Assembly (NCBI GenBank): GCA_033763735.1
Contig: JANRJY010000104.1
Span: 10,162 to 74,161, forward strand
Direction: 5' to 3'
Source of the DNA: JANRJY01 sp033763735
Lineage (GTDB): Bacteria > Bacteroidota > Bacteroidia > Cytophagales > UBA9547
DNA length: 64,000 bases
The notes under the pieces are model-generated. The model did no database searches. It was not told where the DNA came from and saw only the letters and a list, made by a program, of their open reading frames with translations. The position numbers and the translations under genes were made by a program. Below, piece after piece: positions 1-10,300 of the stretch (position 1 is the stretch's first letter; the number at the start of each line of letters is the position of its first letter).

Positions 1-28
1 AAAGCCTTACCATTTCTGGCAAGGCTTT
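1..28 (-). terminator. Stem-loop downstream of the FecR-like gene
   Basis: Arms AAAGCCTT (1-8) and AAGGCTTT (21-28) are perfect complements around a 12-nt loop, lying 24 nt past the stop codon of the minus-strand gene ending at 53. It is a probable intrinsic terminator. The U-tract side is cut off by the window edge, so that part cannot be checked. Confidence 0.5.
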
Positions 29-52
29 CAATCAACAATTTTCTATTAAAAA

Positions 53-979
53 TTATTTTTCGTAAGGATAGAAATCCAATAGACCATTTTTTGCAAGGAA
101 GTTCATATAAGCACTTTTATACTCAACAACTCCTGGCTCTAATCTGATAGCTGATTCGAAAGCTTTTTTCGCATCAACGAACAAGTTATTTTGAGCGTAG
201 AAAGATGCTTTCATCATATAATTTAAAGCCGACTCTTCGTTAAATTCTTTAGCAAACATTGCTTTATCAGAGAAAACATCAGGATTTTTTGATTCAATCA
301 TTCTTTTGATCACATAGCTGTCTGATTTTAAATCTGCATTAGATTTTACACGTACCATAAGAGTATTATCTTTTGGCATTTTAATACTATTGAAATCAAT
401 TGTGAATGTTGTATCAGTAGTTTCTTTTGAAAGAATTACATCGTCAAACATATTTAATACTTCAACAGTATATCCGGTAGCTTTAGGATTTTTAGCCCAT
501 GAAACCACATTGATGTCTTCAATAACAGAAGAGGTTTTAGGCAAACAAAGTGTAATAGAAGCCGTAGATATTGCTCTTTCTACCGAACCCGTTACTTTCA
601 TGTTTTTCTGATAGTTGGCGTGAATGTCACCACTCTCAGATTTAGTCATTTCTCCAATTACATATTCAGAGTATTTTTTAGTAATATTACTGTTTTTGGC
701 AACAGCTTTTGCTACTAAATCAGCTACTTTGTAAGTACCTGCTTCTTTAATCTCAACAGTTTTACCTGTAGTATGAATTAAACCAAGGTAACTTGCATCA
801 CCTACTTTAATTACATCTTTGTCGTTCAATTTTTTACCTGCAATAAGGGCAGTTCCATCTCCAAGTGTGTTTTTACCTCTAGAGGCTAATACTTTGAAGG
901 CTTCAGTTTGTGCAAAACTATAGAAGGAAAACGTAAGTCCTGCTATTGTTAAAAGAGTAGATTTGATAATAGTTTTCAT
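53..979 (-). CDS. Secreted FecR-like / TPR-like hypothetical protein
   Basis: A 308-residue protein with a clear signal peptide (MKTIIKS...FSFYSFAQ) and so likely periplasmic or surface-exposed. An in-frame ATG 15 codons upstream would put a polar extension before the signal peptide, so the start at 979 is preferred. Residues about 25-80 resemble the FecR-type beta domain (GDGTALIAGKKLNDKDVIKVG... then GKTVEIKEAGTY). A middle part may form a beta-sandwich, and the C-terminal 60 residues look like one or two TPR helices (ALNYMMKASFYAQNN, AKKAFESAIRLEP). It lies 93 nt downstream of two overlapping CHASE2 genes on the same strand and is probably co-transcribed with them. Function is unknown. An envelope accessory or ligand-binding protein for the CHASE2 pair is inference. 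Confidence 0.7.
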   Translation of the reverse strand: MKTIIKSTLLTIAGLTFSFYSFAQTEAFKVLASRGKNTLGDGTALIAGKKLNDKDVIKVGDASYLGLIHTTGKTVEIKEAGTYKVADLVAKAVAKNSNITKKYSEYVIGEMTKSESGDIHANYQKNMKVTGSVERAISTASITLCLPKTSSVIEDINVVSWAKNPKATGYTVEVLNMFDDVILSKETTDTTFTIDFNSIKMPKDNTLMVRVKSNADLKSDSYVIKRMIESKNPDVFSDKAMFAKEFNEESALNYMMKASFYAQNNLFVDAKKAFESAIRLEPGVVEYKSAYMNFLAKNGLLDFYPYEK

Positions 980-1072
980 TTTGTTTATAGTTGATTGTTG
1001 ATTGGAATACAATTTAATTTTCAAACATGTATTCTTATTTGTGAATAAAGGTAACCGAAATTGTAATTTTAT

Positions 1073-2371
1073 TTATAAATATTTTTTAGTTTTTTTCGAC
1101 AATACCAGTCCCTGAACTTTTTGTACGACAAAAACAATTCCAGGTTTCGCATATTCATAATAAAGTTCTAAAAAGTTTCCGAGCACAAATATAAATACCA
1201 CAGAATAGGTAACATCAATGCTATATCGATAATTTAATGTAATAGCTATTTTAATTCCATATAATACAACCACTTCTAACAATCCTACAAGCATACTTAA
1301 TCCATCCCACCATAAATGTATATGATGGTGTATATAAGAAAAAATAACTACGTTAATTAAACAAATAATAATATTCATATATAAAGCGTAGTTTTCAGGC
1401 ATTTCATCAATGTACGTTTCGTTGAGTACCATACTTACTACATTGGCATGGACAGTAACCCCATACATATCCGGAAATGACTTGCCGGCAAAGTTTTTGT
1501 TTAAAGGCGTATAAAATTTATCTTCATCCCAGTATAAATTGTTGTTAATGGATTCCCCCATGTATCCTAACACTAATATTTTTCCGGTTACATACTTTGG
1601 ATTGAAAGTCCCTTCCATTCCTTCTTGAACATCAATTTTGTTAAATACATCTTTGTGACCAAATGGATCCACTTCTCCTCCAAAGTTGTTAATATTGCCT
1701 CTATAATATATAGTTTCAAGGTCTTTGTTTCGAGCAATAAATTTATCTGCTTTTGCTTTATTAAAAACACTAGCAATTTTAACCGGAAAAAATAAATAGG
1801 TTGAGTCTTGATATTTTTCAGTTATATGCACTTTTCTTGCAACCCTGAATTCCTTTGCATCAGTAATCATATTTGCAAATCCGGGCATAGCATATTGCAT
1901 AAACTTGGGGTGTGAAGTTACTATGCCATTAAGTACACCTGCTGTGTCGCGTTGCATATCAGTAACCAAAACCAAATTTTCCGTTTCTGCAAATGCTTGG
2001 GCTAATATTGTATCACCATCAGGCAAACCATTTTGTATATAGTATTGCGTCTTATCTTTTATGAATCGAGCATCAATGCCTATCACTTTAGGTTTATATT
2101 GATTCAAGTTCATTATTAACTGACCAATTTCTCCCCTACTCAAGTTGCCAATATTCACCATAGTAATATTGGTATCTTTTTTTTGCTCTTCCCTAAAAGC
2201 CGTATATACCAAATCATCCACTTCAAATTGATCAAGCGCCTGACCAATAGGATCATATACATCAAAATTAATGTTTCCAAACAAGTTTTGAACAATTATC
2301 AATAACCCAAATACGAATATGGTTCCAAAAAGTACGTCCGCATGAAAAAACTTACCTAACCACTTTTTCAT
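1073..2371 (-). CDS. CHASE2 domain membrane protein (second of tandem pair)
   Basis: A 432-residue membrane protein. One N-terminal transmembrane helix (about 14-34) leads into an extracytoplasmic CHASE2 sensory domain (about 35-300). Typical CHASE2 signatures are visible: KPKVIGIDARF, YYRGN, a KILVLGYMGE strand, and FPDMYGVTVHANVVSMVL. Three hydrophobic helices follow (about 325-405) with a short basic cytoplasmic tail. Its ATG overlaps the upstream paralogue's stop codon as ATGA (2368-2371), which indicates translational coupling. CHASE2 domains usually feed kinases, cyclases or phosphodiesterases, but no catalytic output domain is present here. The role is inferred to be signal reception or structural, perhaps together with the FecR-like product just downstream. 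Confidence 0.85.
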   Translation of the reverse strand: MKKWLGKFFHADVLFGTIFVFGLLIIVQNLFGNINFDVYDPIGQALDQFEVDDLVYTAFREEQKKDTNITMVNIGNLSRGEIGQLIMNLNQYKPKVIGIDARFIKDKTQYYIQNGLPDGDTILAQAFAETENLVLVTDMQRDTAGVLNGIVTSHPKFMQYAMPGFANMITDAKEFRVARKVHITEKYQDSTYLFFPVKIASVFNKAKADKFIARNKDLETIYYRGNINNFGGEVDPFGHKDVFNKIDVQEGMEGTFNPKYVTGKILVLGYMGESINNNLYWDEDKFYTPLNKNFAGKSFPDMYGVTVHANVVSMVLNETYIDEMPENYALYMNIIICLINVVIFSYIHHHIHLWWDGLSMLVGLLEVVVLYGIKIAITLNYRYSIDVTYSVVFIFVLGNFLELYYEYAKPGIVFVVQKVQGLVLSKKTKKYL

Positions 2372-3723
2372 TCGCTTTTATTGTCCTTTTGTTTGATATT
2401 ATTAAAATCAAAATCAGTCAAACCCTGGCTAAGTATATCCTTGGCACTTCCTCTGATAATTTCATTGATTTTTTGTCGTTTTTCTTCTTCTTTAGAGATT
2501 TGGAACTTAACTCCTAATTTTTGCAATGCGATTTTAAATAACCCATAATACAGCTCAAGGAAAGAGCTTGAGACTAACGCAAAAACCATTGAAAAATTAA
2601 GATCAATCTCTAAATTATAATTACTGAAAACAATTACCGTTACAAATGGAATGGCAATTGTTATCAGCAAGGCGATGAGGATACTAAATACATCCCACCA
2701 TACTGCTGCCGCATGAAATAAAATTGAAAACAAAACTACCACATGAAAACAAATTACAAGATTTAGCAAAAGATTGTAATACCAAGGTAGCACGTTGATA
2801 TGGGAATCAGATAATATCATTGAAGCCACATTAGCATAAATTACTGTTTCATACATATCTGGAAAAGTTTTACCAGCAAACTTGTTGTTCATAGGTGTAT
2901 AATACTTATCAGTATCCCAGAATTTCTCATTGTAAAAAGTTTCTCCCATATAACCCAATATTACCACTTTACCTTTCAACATTGAAGGGTCAAAGTTTCC
3001 TTCTATCCAATCTTGAGTATCGATTGTGAAAAATTTATCCAGATTGCCTCTGTAATTAATTAATTCAATTTCATTTTTTCTTGAAATATGAGACGCTGCT
3101 TTAGCTGAATCCTTATATTTTATTAATTCAACGGGGAAAAAATGGTCTTCGATTCCATATGTGGTGGATGCAGGATAAAACTTTCTTGTAGTTTTAAAAT
3201 CACGATCTGTAGTAGGCATATTTTTAAACCCTGCAGCTGCATATCGTTCTCCAAACTCTTCTTTATAAACCCAAAACAAACTATCAGAGGTAATCATACC
3301 TCCCCAAGTCCCTGTTTTTGTATTAAAATCTGTAAGCTGAGTAACAAGCACAAGATTTGGTATGTCCCGCATCGACATTGCCAAAAGGCTATCCTCAAAA
3401 CCATTTCCCGTTCGTCTGAATATTTTGTTAATTCCAATAACGGCTGGCTGTTGACTTGAAATCTGACGTAACAAAAGTGCTATATCTGCATTTTCAGCAT
3501 TACCTATATTAATGATTACAATATTAGTATCCGCATCTGATTCCTTTAATTTTGAAAATCCAATATCTGTAACTTCAAAATCAGAAATGGCTTCATAAAA
3601 AGGATCCATAAGTTCATGATTGATATTTAAAGCTTGTATGCTTACGAATAACAGCACTGCTATGAATATAGAACAGTAGACATAGTCATTGAAAAAAATC
3701 TTTTTTAGTAGCTTTAATAACAC
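2368..3723 (-). CDS. CHASE2 domain membrane protein (first of tandem pair)
   Basis: A 451-residue paralogue of the neighbouring CHASE2 protein with the same order: N-terminal helix (about 13-31), CHASE2 domain (QPAVIGINKIF, INYRGN, KGKVVILGYMGE, FPDMYETVIYANVASMIL), then three C-terminal helices. It adds a charged cytoplasmic tail of about 60 residues (KFQISKEEEKRQKINEII...) missing from the partner. The start codon is GTG (3721-3723), and the next ATG falls beyond the first membrane helix. It is divergent from the metalloprotease gene, leaving an 84-nt shared promoter region. There is no kinase, cyclase or GGDEF domain. It arose by tandem duplication and probably forms a complex with its paralogue (inference). 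Confidence 0.85.
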   Translation of the reverse strand: MLLKLLKKIFFNDYVYCSIFIAVLLFVSIQALNINHELMDPFYEAISDFEVTDIGFSKLKESDADTNIVIINIGNAENADIALLLRQISSQQPAVIGINKIFRRTGNGFEDSLLAMSMRDIPNLVLVTQLTDFNTKTGTWGGMITSDSLFWVYKEEFGERYAAAGFKNMPTTDRDFKTTRKFYPASTTYGIEDHFFPVELIKYKDSAKAASHISRKNEIELINYRGNLDKFFTIDTQDWIEGNFDPSMLKGKVVILGYMGETFYNEKFWDTDKYYTPMNNKFAGKTFPDMYETVIYANVASMILSDSHINVLPWYYNLLLNLVICFHVVVLFSILFHAAAVWWDVFSILIALLITIAIPFVTVIVFSNYNLEIDLNFSMVFALVSSSFLELYYGLFKIALQKLGVKFQISKEEEKRQKINEIIRGSAKDILSQGLTDFDFNNIKQKDNKSE

Positions 3724-3807
3724 GTAAAAATATAAAATTTAATCGTTTTGATATTCTTGCATAAATTTGAACGCATAAAAATAGCAATAGTTTTAAAATA
3801 TTTGATA

Positions 3808-6375
3808 ATGAGACTACTAATAATCTGTTTATTGATACTCTTTTGTTTCTTTTCAATATCCTTTGCAAAAGAAAATCCTAAGAAAAAGGATTCAAAAAAG
3901 GATACTTCAAGTGTGGTAACCAAGCCACCTAAAAAAAAGAAATCGTTTGATGACTCTTTGAAAGCATTTAAAAAATTTGACGGACTTTTCAAATTTTATC
4001 AAGATACTTCCAATGGAAATATGCTTATGGTAATTCGCAAAAATCAAATTAATAAAGAGTTTATTTATTTTGTGTATGCTGAAAATGGATTGCCTAGTTC
4101 AAATACTTTTCGAGGAAGTTTTAGGGAAAATCGAATTTTTGCAATTCGAAAGTATTATAACAAAATTGAGTTTTGGGCACTAAATACCAATTTTTATTTT
4201 GATCCAAAAAGTGCTTTAAGCAAATCTTCAAATGGAAACATAAGTAATTCTATTCTTTTAAGTCAAAAAATAATTGACACCGACCATGAACTAGGAGAAT
4301 ACCTAATTAATGCTGACGATATTTTTATGGGTGAAATATTGCATAGAATTAAACCTGTCCCTCCAAGAGGTTTACCTCCTGATGCTTTTTTTTCCTTAGG
4401 TAGCATGAGTAGGGCAAAATCAAAGTATTTGAAGGTTAATAACTATCCAGAAAATACCGACATATTGACTGAGTACGTTTTTGAAAACCCATACCCAAGT
4501 GTAAGTGCGGGTGCAGAAGTAGCTGACGACCGAAATGTTCATATCCAAATCCAACACTCGTTCATAGAAATGCCAGTTAATAATTTTAAACCTAGATATG
4601 ATGACCCTCGAATAGGATATTTTACGACTTTAATAACCGAAATGACCTCACCTTCTGCTACACCTTATAAAGATGTAATTCATAGATGGCATTTGGAAAA
4701 AAAAGATTCTTTGTCTGAGATTTCTGAACCTAAAAAGCCGATTAAATGGTGGCTCGAAAATTCTACACCTGTTGAATATAGGGAAACTATTAAAAAAGCA
4801 GTACTGCAATGGAATTTGGCATTTGAAAAATGCGGATTAAAAAATGCAATAGAAGTTGATATTCAACCAGATACAGCGAAGTGGGATGCAGGAGACATCA
4901 GGTACAATGTAATCAGGTGGACATCGTCACCTAACCCTATTTTCGGAGGCTATGGACCTAGTTTTGTAAACCCCAGAACAGGTCAGATCCTTGGGGCTGA
5001 TATTATGATCGAATATCAATTTATTTCTAACCGACTAAAAAGAGAATCTTTATTTATCCCTATTTTAAATGAACAGAACAATATTCATTTAAATCATTTT
5101 TGCAACTTAGCCGAACATTTGCAAATTGAATGTATGTATGGCAAAATTGCAAACAATCTATTAAAAGGGCAAGAAGTACCTGAAAGTGAATTCATTAAGC
5201 AAGCCATTTATTACCTGATTTTACATGAAGTAGGCCATACTTTAGGTTTAAATCATAACATGAAAGCAAGCCAATGGCTAAGTTCAAAGGAAATACATGA
5301 TAAAGAAAAAACTGAAAAAGGAGGCATCATTGCATCAGTTATGGATTATCCGGCAGTTAATATTTCGGCAGATAAAAAAACACAGGGATATTATTTTACC
5401 ACAATGCCCGGACCATATGACGATTGGGCTATTGAGTTTGGGTACCGCTCATTTAATGTTTCTATTACTGAAAAAATAGAAATTGTTAAAATACTGAATC
5501 GTTCTACAGAAAAAGCGCTTGCTTTTGGTAACGATGCTGATGATATGCGATCTCCTGGTTTACACATTGATCCAAGAGTCATGATCAATGATTTGTCATC
5601 AGATGCAATTGGCTATATGACTGACAGAATAATGCTAACGAATACCTTAATAGGTTCATTAACAGATAAATATAAGAAAAATGGGCAAAGTTATCAGGAG
5701 CTTAATAATGCATACCAGATATTGACATTAGAATTGGCAAATGCAGCTTCTGTCATTTCTCGCTTTGTAGGTGGCGTATACGTAGACCGTTCGCTTATTG
5801 GTCAAAACACTAAAAACAAACCATTTACTCCTGTACCCTATGCCGAACAAAAAAGGGCCGTAAAAATAATAAACACCCATTTCTTTGGTACTGAAGCTTT
5901 CAAAACGGATCAAAAACTTTACAACTATTTACAAATACAAAGAAGAGGTTTTAATTTAATGGGCATTAATGAAGATCCAAAAATTCATGAAAGGGCCTTA
6001 GGGATCCAACGAAGTATTTTAGATCATTGGCTACATCCAGCAGTGCTTAAACGACTTACAGATAGTCAGTTATACGGTAATAAATATTCAATAAACGAAT
6101 TTCTTACAGATTTAACTTCAAGTATTTTTGATGAAGATTTAACAAAAATTCCTAATTCTTTCAGATGTCAATTGCAAATGGAGTATGTATCAAGATTGGC
6201 AAATGTTGTAAAATCAGATAATGGGAGTTACGATTCATTTTCAAAAGCTAATTTTACTGCTCAATTACAATCAATTCAAAACAAATTGAACGCAAACAAA
6301 GGCACTGTCAGCGATATTAAAGTGCATCGTAACTATTTGGTTTTATTGATTCAAAAAGCACTGGCTGTGAAATAA
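3808..6375 (+). CDS. Secreted zinc-dependent metalloprotease (DUF5117/DUF4953 type)
   Basis: An 855-residue secreted metzincin-like peptidase. The start at 3808 gives a standard signal peptide (MRLLIICLLILFCFFSISFA). Reading from the upstream in-frame ATG at 3748 would bury it behind 20 extra residues. The zinc site HEVGHTLGLNH (H473, E474, H477, H483) fits HExxHxxGxxH, and SVMDYP (M512) is a plausible Met-turn. The N-terminal half carries the DUF5117/5118-like region and the C-terminal half the DUF4953 helical region, as in the large Bacteroidota zinc-dependent metalloprotease family. The mature N-terminus is very lysine-rich (KENPKKKDSKKD, PPKKKK). No T9SS sorting domain is present, so periplasmic or outer-membrane-associated location is likely. 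Substrate is unknown. Confidence 0.9.
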   Translation: MRLLIICLLILFCFFSISFAKENPKKKDSKKDTSSVVTKPPKKKKSFDDSLKAFKKFDGLFKFYQDTSNGNMLMVIRKNQINKEFIYFVYAENGLPSSNTFRGSFRENRIFAIRKYYNKIEFWALNTNFYFDPKSALSKSSNGNISNSILLSQKIIDTDHELGEYLINADDIFMGEILHRIKPVPPRGLPPDAFFSLGSMSRAKSKYLKVNNYPENTDILTEYVFENPYPSVSAGAEVADDRNVHIQIQHSFIEMPVNNFKPRYDDPRIGYFTTLITEMTSPSATPYKDVIHRWHLEKKDSLSEISEPKKPIKWWLENSTPVEYRETIKKAVLQWNLAFEKCGLKNAIEVDIQPDTAKWDAGDIRYNVIRWTSSPNPIFGGYGPSFVNPRTGQILGADIMIEYQFISNRLKRESLFIPILNEQNNIHLNHFCNLAEHLQIECMYGKIANNLLKGQEVPESEFIKQAIYYLILHEVGHTLGLNHNMKASQWLSSKEIHDKEKTEKGGIIASVMDYPAVNISADKKTQGYYFTTMPGPYDDWAIEFGYRSFNVSITEKIEIVKILNRSTEKALAFGNDADDMRSPGLHIDPRVMINDLSSDAIGYMTDRIMLTNTLIGSLTDKYKKNGQSYQELNNAYQILTLELANAASVISRFVGGVYVDRSLIGQNTKNKPFTPVPYAEQKRAVKIINTHFFGTEAFKTDQKLYNYLQIQRRGFNLMGINEDPKIHERALGIQRSILDHWLHPAVLKRLTDSQLYGNKYSINEFLTDLTSSIFDEDLTKIPNSFRCQLQMEYVSRLANVVKSDNGSYDSFSKANFTAQLQSIQNKLNANKGTVSDIKVHRNYLVLLIQKALAVK

Positions 6376-6545
6376 ATAATGGAGGAAAATAATTTATTGC
6401 ACTTAATTTTTTAATTAAAACTTCGTTCTAATTTTTCCAATGAAAGAAAGATTTGAGAAAAGCACAATTAATTATTTACTTTAATATAATGACAACTTGT
6501 ACATTGGCACTTAATTTGACAATTAATAAATAAAAAAAACTAAAA

Positions 6546-7139
6546 ATGAAAAAATCACTCATAATTACCCTTGCAGTTATATTTGGAATTGGTTTGTTGT
6601 TATATTGGATGTTTGGAGGCAGCTATAATAAAATGGTAGCGGCAGATGAAGGCGTACAAAGCGCATGGGCACAAGTTCAGAATGTGTATCAAAGAAGGAT
6701 GGATTTAATACCTAATTTGGTTAATACAGTTAAAGGTTATGCCGATTTTGAAAAAGGTACGCTTACTGCAGTTATAGAAGCGAGAGCAAAAGCGACTGCA
6801 GTTACCATCAAACCTGACAATTTGTCGCCTGATGAAATTAAGAAATTTCAAAATGCGCAAGATGGCTTGAGTTCGGCATTAGGAAGGTTAATGGTCATAT
6901 CAGAACAATATCCTAACCTGAAAGCTAATACCAACTTTTTAGAGCTACAGTCGCAACTTGAAGGCACTGAAAACAGAATAGCAGTAGAAAGAGGCAGATT
7001 CAATGATGTAGTAAAAGAATATAATCAATACATTCGCTCATTTCCTCAAAATATGTTAGCAGGGATATATGGCTTTCAAAAGAAAGGATATTTCGAAGCA
7101 TCTTCCGGTGCAGATAAAGCCCCGGAAGTTAAGTTCTAG
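6546..7139 (+). CDS. lemA: LemA family protein
   Basis: A 197-residue LemA-family protein: one N-terminal membrane anchor (about 4-24) followed by the diagnostic stretch YNKMVAADEGVQSAWAQVQ, YQRRMDLIPNLVNTVKGYA and LSSALGRLMVISEQYPNLKA, then ENRIAVERGRFNDVVKEYN. LemA proteins form a four-helix bundle at the membrane, often beside TPM/YgcG-domain genes, and their biochemical role is not established. Here it stands alone, with 170 nt of AT-rich leader before it and a good terminator after it. Length and motifs are full. Confidence 0.95.
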   Translation: MKKSLIITLAVIFGIGLLLYWMFGGSYNKMVAADEGVQSAWAQVQNVYQRRMDLIPNLVNTVKGYADFEKGTLTAVIEARAKATAVTIKPDNLSPDEIKKFQNAQDGLSSALGRLMVISEQYPNLKANTNFLELQSQLEGTENRIAVERGRFNDVVKEYNQYIRSFPQNMLAGIYGFQKKGYFEASSGADKAPEVKF

Positions 7140-7153
7140 GGAATTAATTAGCC

Positions 7154-7190
7154 AAAAAAAAGAGCTCATTTTACAAGTGAGCTTTTTTTT
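7154..7190 (+). terminator. Rho-independent terminator after lemA
   Basis: AGCTCA (7163-7168) pairs with TGAGCT (7178-7183), extended by further A-T and G-T pairs, and is followed by a run of eight T (7183-7190). It sits 15 nt past the lemA stop codon. Confidence 0.85.
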
Positions 7191-7335
7191 ATATAAAATT
7201 TTTCTTCAAATAACTATTTCATTGTCACACTTCTATTTGATTTGTATATAATTTTTCAAAGTTAGAATATAACAATTTGCATTTTTTCTCGTATCTTTAT
7301 CAATTGATTAAGCACCAACTTATACTAAAAGCAGT

Positions 7336-10300
7336 TTGAAAAGATTACTACTAATTTTATTTCTTACCATTAATTCTTTATTTGCTGCAAATCGGTTTTA
7401 CGTCAGAAATGGCTCTGGTTGTGGTGGCACATTCAACACAACTAGCTGTTGGTCTGCCACTTCGGGTGGTGCATCCGGAGCCAGTGTACCTACCGCTGCT
7501 GATGATGCAATTTTTGATGCCAATTCATTCACAGCCGGAGGAACAATTACCCTTGATGCAAATATGAGTTTCAATACACTCGATTTTTTTAATATCAATC
7601 AAAACATTACCGTTGCTAATGGAGGAAATAATACCATTACAATTGACAATGTAGTATCAGGATACAGTTTGAGATGGGCTTCTACTGCAAGTCGTATTTC
7701 TACTTTAAATGCCAATTTAACTTTCAATGATGATGCGGTTAACTTTGTTTTTAGCACCCCTGGTACCGGCACGGTAACGGTATATGGCCGATTGCAAACA
7801 GGGGCATCTTCAGCAGCTACAGGTAACTTTAGTGTAACCGGCTTGTCTGATAAGCAATTTTTTTGGAATGATTGGACTACTTCTGAAATTCATTCAGCAA
7901 TAGCTGTTTTTCAGGGAGTTACCACTTTTGGTGGTAACGCAACAAATACCTGTTGTACTCTTACAAACTTTCATGAAAATGTTGATTTTTTGAATGATGC
8001 TGTTATCAGCGGGTATATCAGTCAATTTTGTACTGATGATGTCAGTGGAACAAATGCACGTTTTTTTGGGAAAACTACCTTAAATGAGTGGGTAAGGTTT
8101 CATGAACCAGTAAAGTTTTACGGAGCAACCACGGTTACCGGAAGATTCGAACATTGGAGTTCTCCTACCAATAAAAAAATGTACGTGGCACCAGGCGCGT
8201 CACTACTATTTAATGGCCCTCGTAATGGTATCCTTTGGGAGTGTGGAATAAATGCGAATGGTCCGGTTACTATTGCCCGTTCAAATACAGGCAATGCATA
8301 TGTAGGATTCTTAGCAAGATATTCAGGCACGTACCCAGATACATTTAACTTTGTAGGAAATGCCATTGATTTTGGTGATTATATTTCTGATAATGATAAT
8401 AATCAAGGAGTTGCTATCTATGCTAACCCTGTATACATGACTACAGGCAGTACAATGATTTTAGGTGCCTTTACATATCTTCGATTTGATGGGACTTATG
8501 ATGCGGATGGTCCAAATACAGGGGCTTGTACAGGTTGCTACACCTATCCTTGGACTTGCCCGGGTACTGGTTACAATCGCTCTACTTTCGGCAATTTTCA
8601 TATGAGACCTTTTGCATATGTACATTTCAATGATGGAAATGCCGTTTGGACTTTTAATACATTTTCAATTACTGGAAATAACATGGTAGAGTTAGGCTCA
8701 CAATCCACATGCCAAATGGGAGAAGCGAGTTATCAAATCAAAAATTTAGTATCCTCTGCCACTGCATGTGCAGGATACAATACGATTCGTAATAAAGTAC
8801 CGGGAATAGGAAATTATTCAAGTACAGGGCCCAGAGGAGGAAATAACGCATTAGTGTCTATTTCAGGTTCAACTACTTTAACCGGTACAATTCTTCAGGA
8901 TATTGTAAATGCAAGCAATAATTCTTTGGTTGGCATAACAGCAACAATAGATTTGGGTGGTAACAGACCCGCATGGATAACCAAAAATGGTAATGATTGG
9001 AACGGAAGTTCATTTCCACTGAGGAATTCCGGCAATTTTTCTTTCACTGGTGTATCCACTTCTGAAACCTTTTATTGGATTGGAAAATCCAATGCTAATA
9101 ACAACTGGAGTAATCCATCCAATTGGTCTTTAAGTTCCGGAGGTCCTCCCAATGCAGGGGGATGTATTCCCTCGACAAGGACTAATGTTATTTTTGATGG
9201 AAATTCTTATTCAGCAAATACCCAACGAACGGTATTGGATGGGGCTTATCAGTACTGCAAGCAAATGACATGGAACCTTCCAGCCTCTGCTTCAGGGGTA
9301 ATGATGTTTGGAACCATTTCCGGCTCAAAACTTCAAATATGGGATGATCTTAAGTTTAGTCAATATATGATAAATAGTTTCCTGGGAACCGTAGAATTCA
9401 ATTCTGAAACTACAACCTCCGGATATACTTTAAATACAATTAACAGTACTACTCTTGATACTTATAATTACAAAGGTCCGGTTTATTTTAAAAATGCTAC
9501 TACTCAATGGCAACTTACAAGCGATTTAAAAGCAGCATCAAGCTTTAACATAGTTGCCTCTAAAGTAGATGTTTCAAATAATGGTACTTCTTCAGGTACC
9601 TTTGCTAATATTACTGTTTTGGGAAATTGGTATTTGGAAGGTGCTCAATTTAGCGCTAGAACCGGAACCGTACATTTTAAAGGAACAAGTACTCAAAGTG
9701 TACAAGTATGGGGAAATGATACTTACATGCAAGATGCTTTTTATAATGTCATATTTGAAAATCCTTCAAATTTTAACTTAGATAGTTACGATAGCAAAGT
9801 TTTTATTGCTCCCGGGGGTAGTGCAAAGTTTGTTAATGGAATAGTTCGAACTAAAACAGATAATGATAGTTATCATGGGTTAATATTTATGAAAGGTTCA
9901 AAAGCGCTCAATTATCTGGGTCAAGATCTTGCAACTTCAAATTATTATTTGCTTACATCTCCCGGAGGTCCAAATAACGCATGGGTGACAGGTGAAGTAG
10001 TGAAATGGGGTACTGAAGATTTTGTATTCCCTGTAGGTTCTGATGCATCTTGGTATTTTGGGCATACAGCCACACAATACCGACCAATAGCATTAACATC
10101 GCTTACCGGCGTATCCGGATTCAATAGTACCAATATCTATAATTCAAGTTATTATATGGGCTCAGGAGGTTGGGCAACTACTAATTTTGTTTCTCCTCTT
10201 AGTATTGTTGGTGTAAACGAATATTGGAAACTAGGACGAGTAGATATGGGTTGGAATCCAATTAGAGGTAGATGTGCCCAACGTGCATCAAATCAAGTTA

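Noticed and set aside
1588..1776. Minus-strand frame of 62 codons inside the second CHASE2 gene
   Set aside because: Shifted frame of a clearly conserved gene, no family resemblance; not a frameshift relic.
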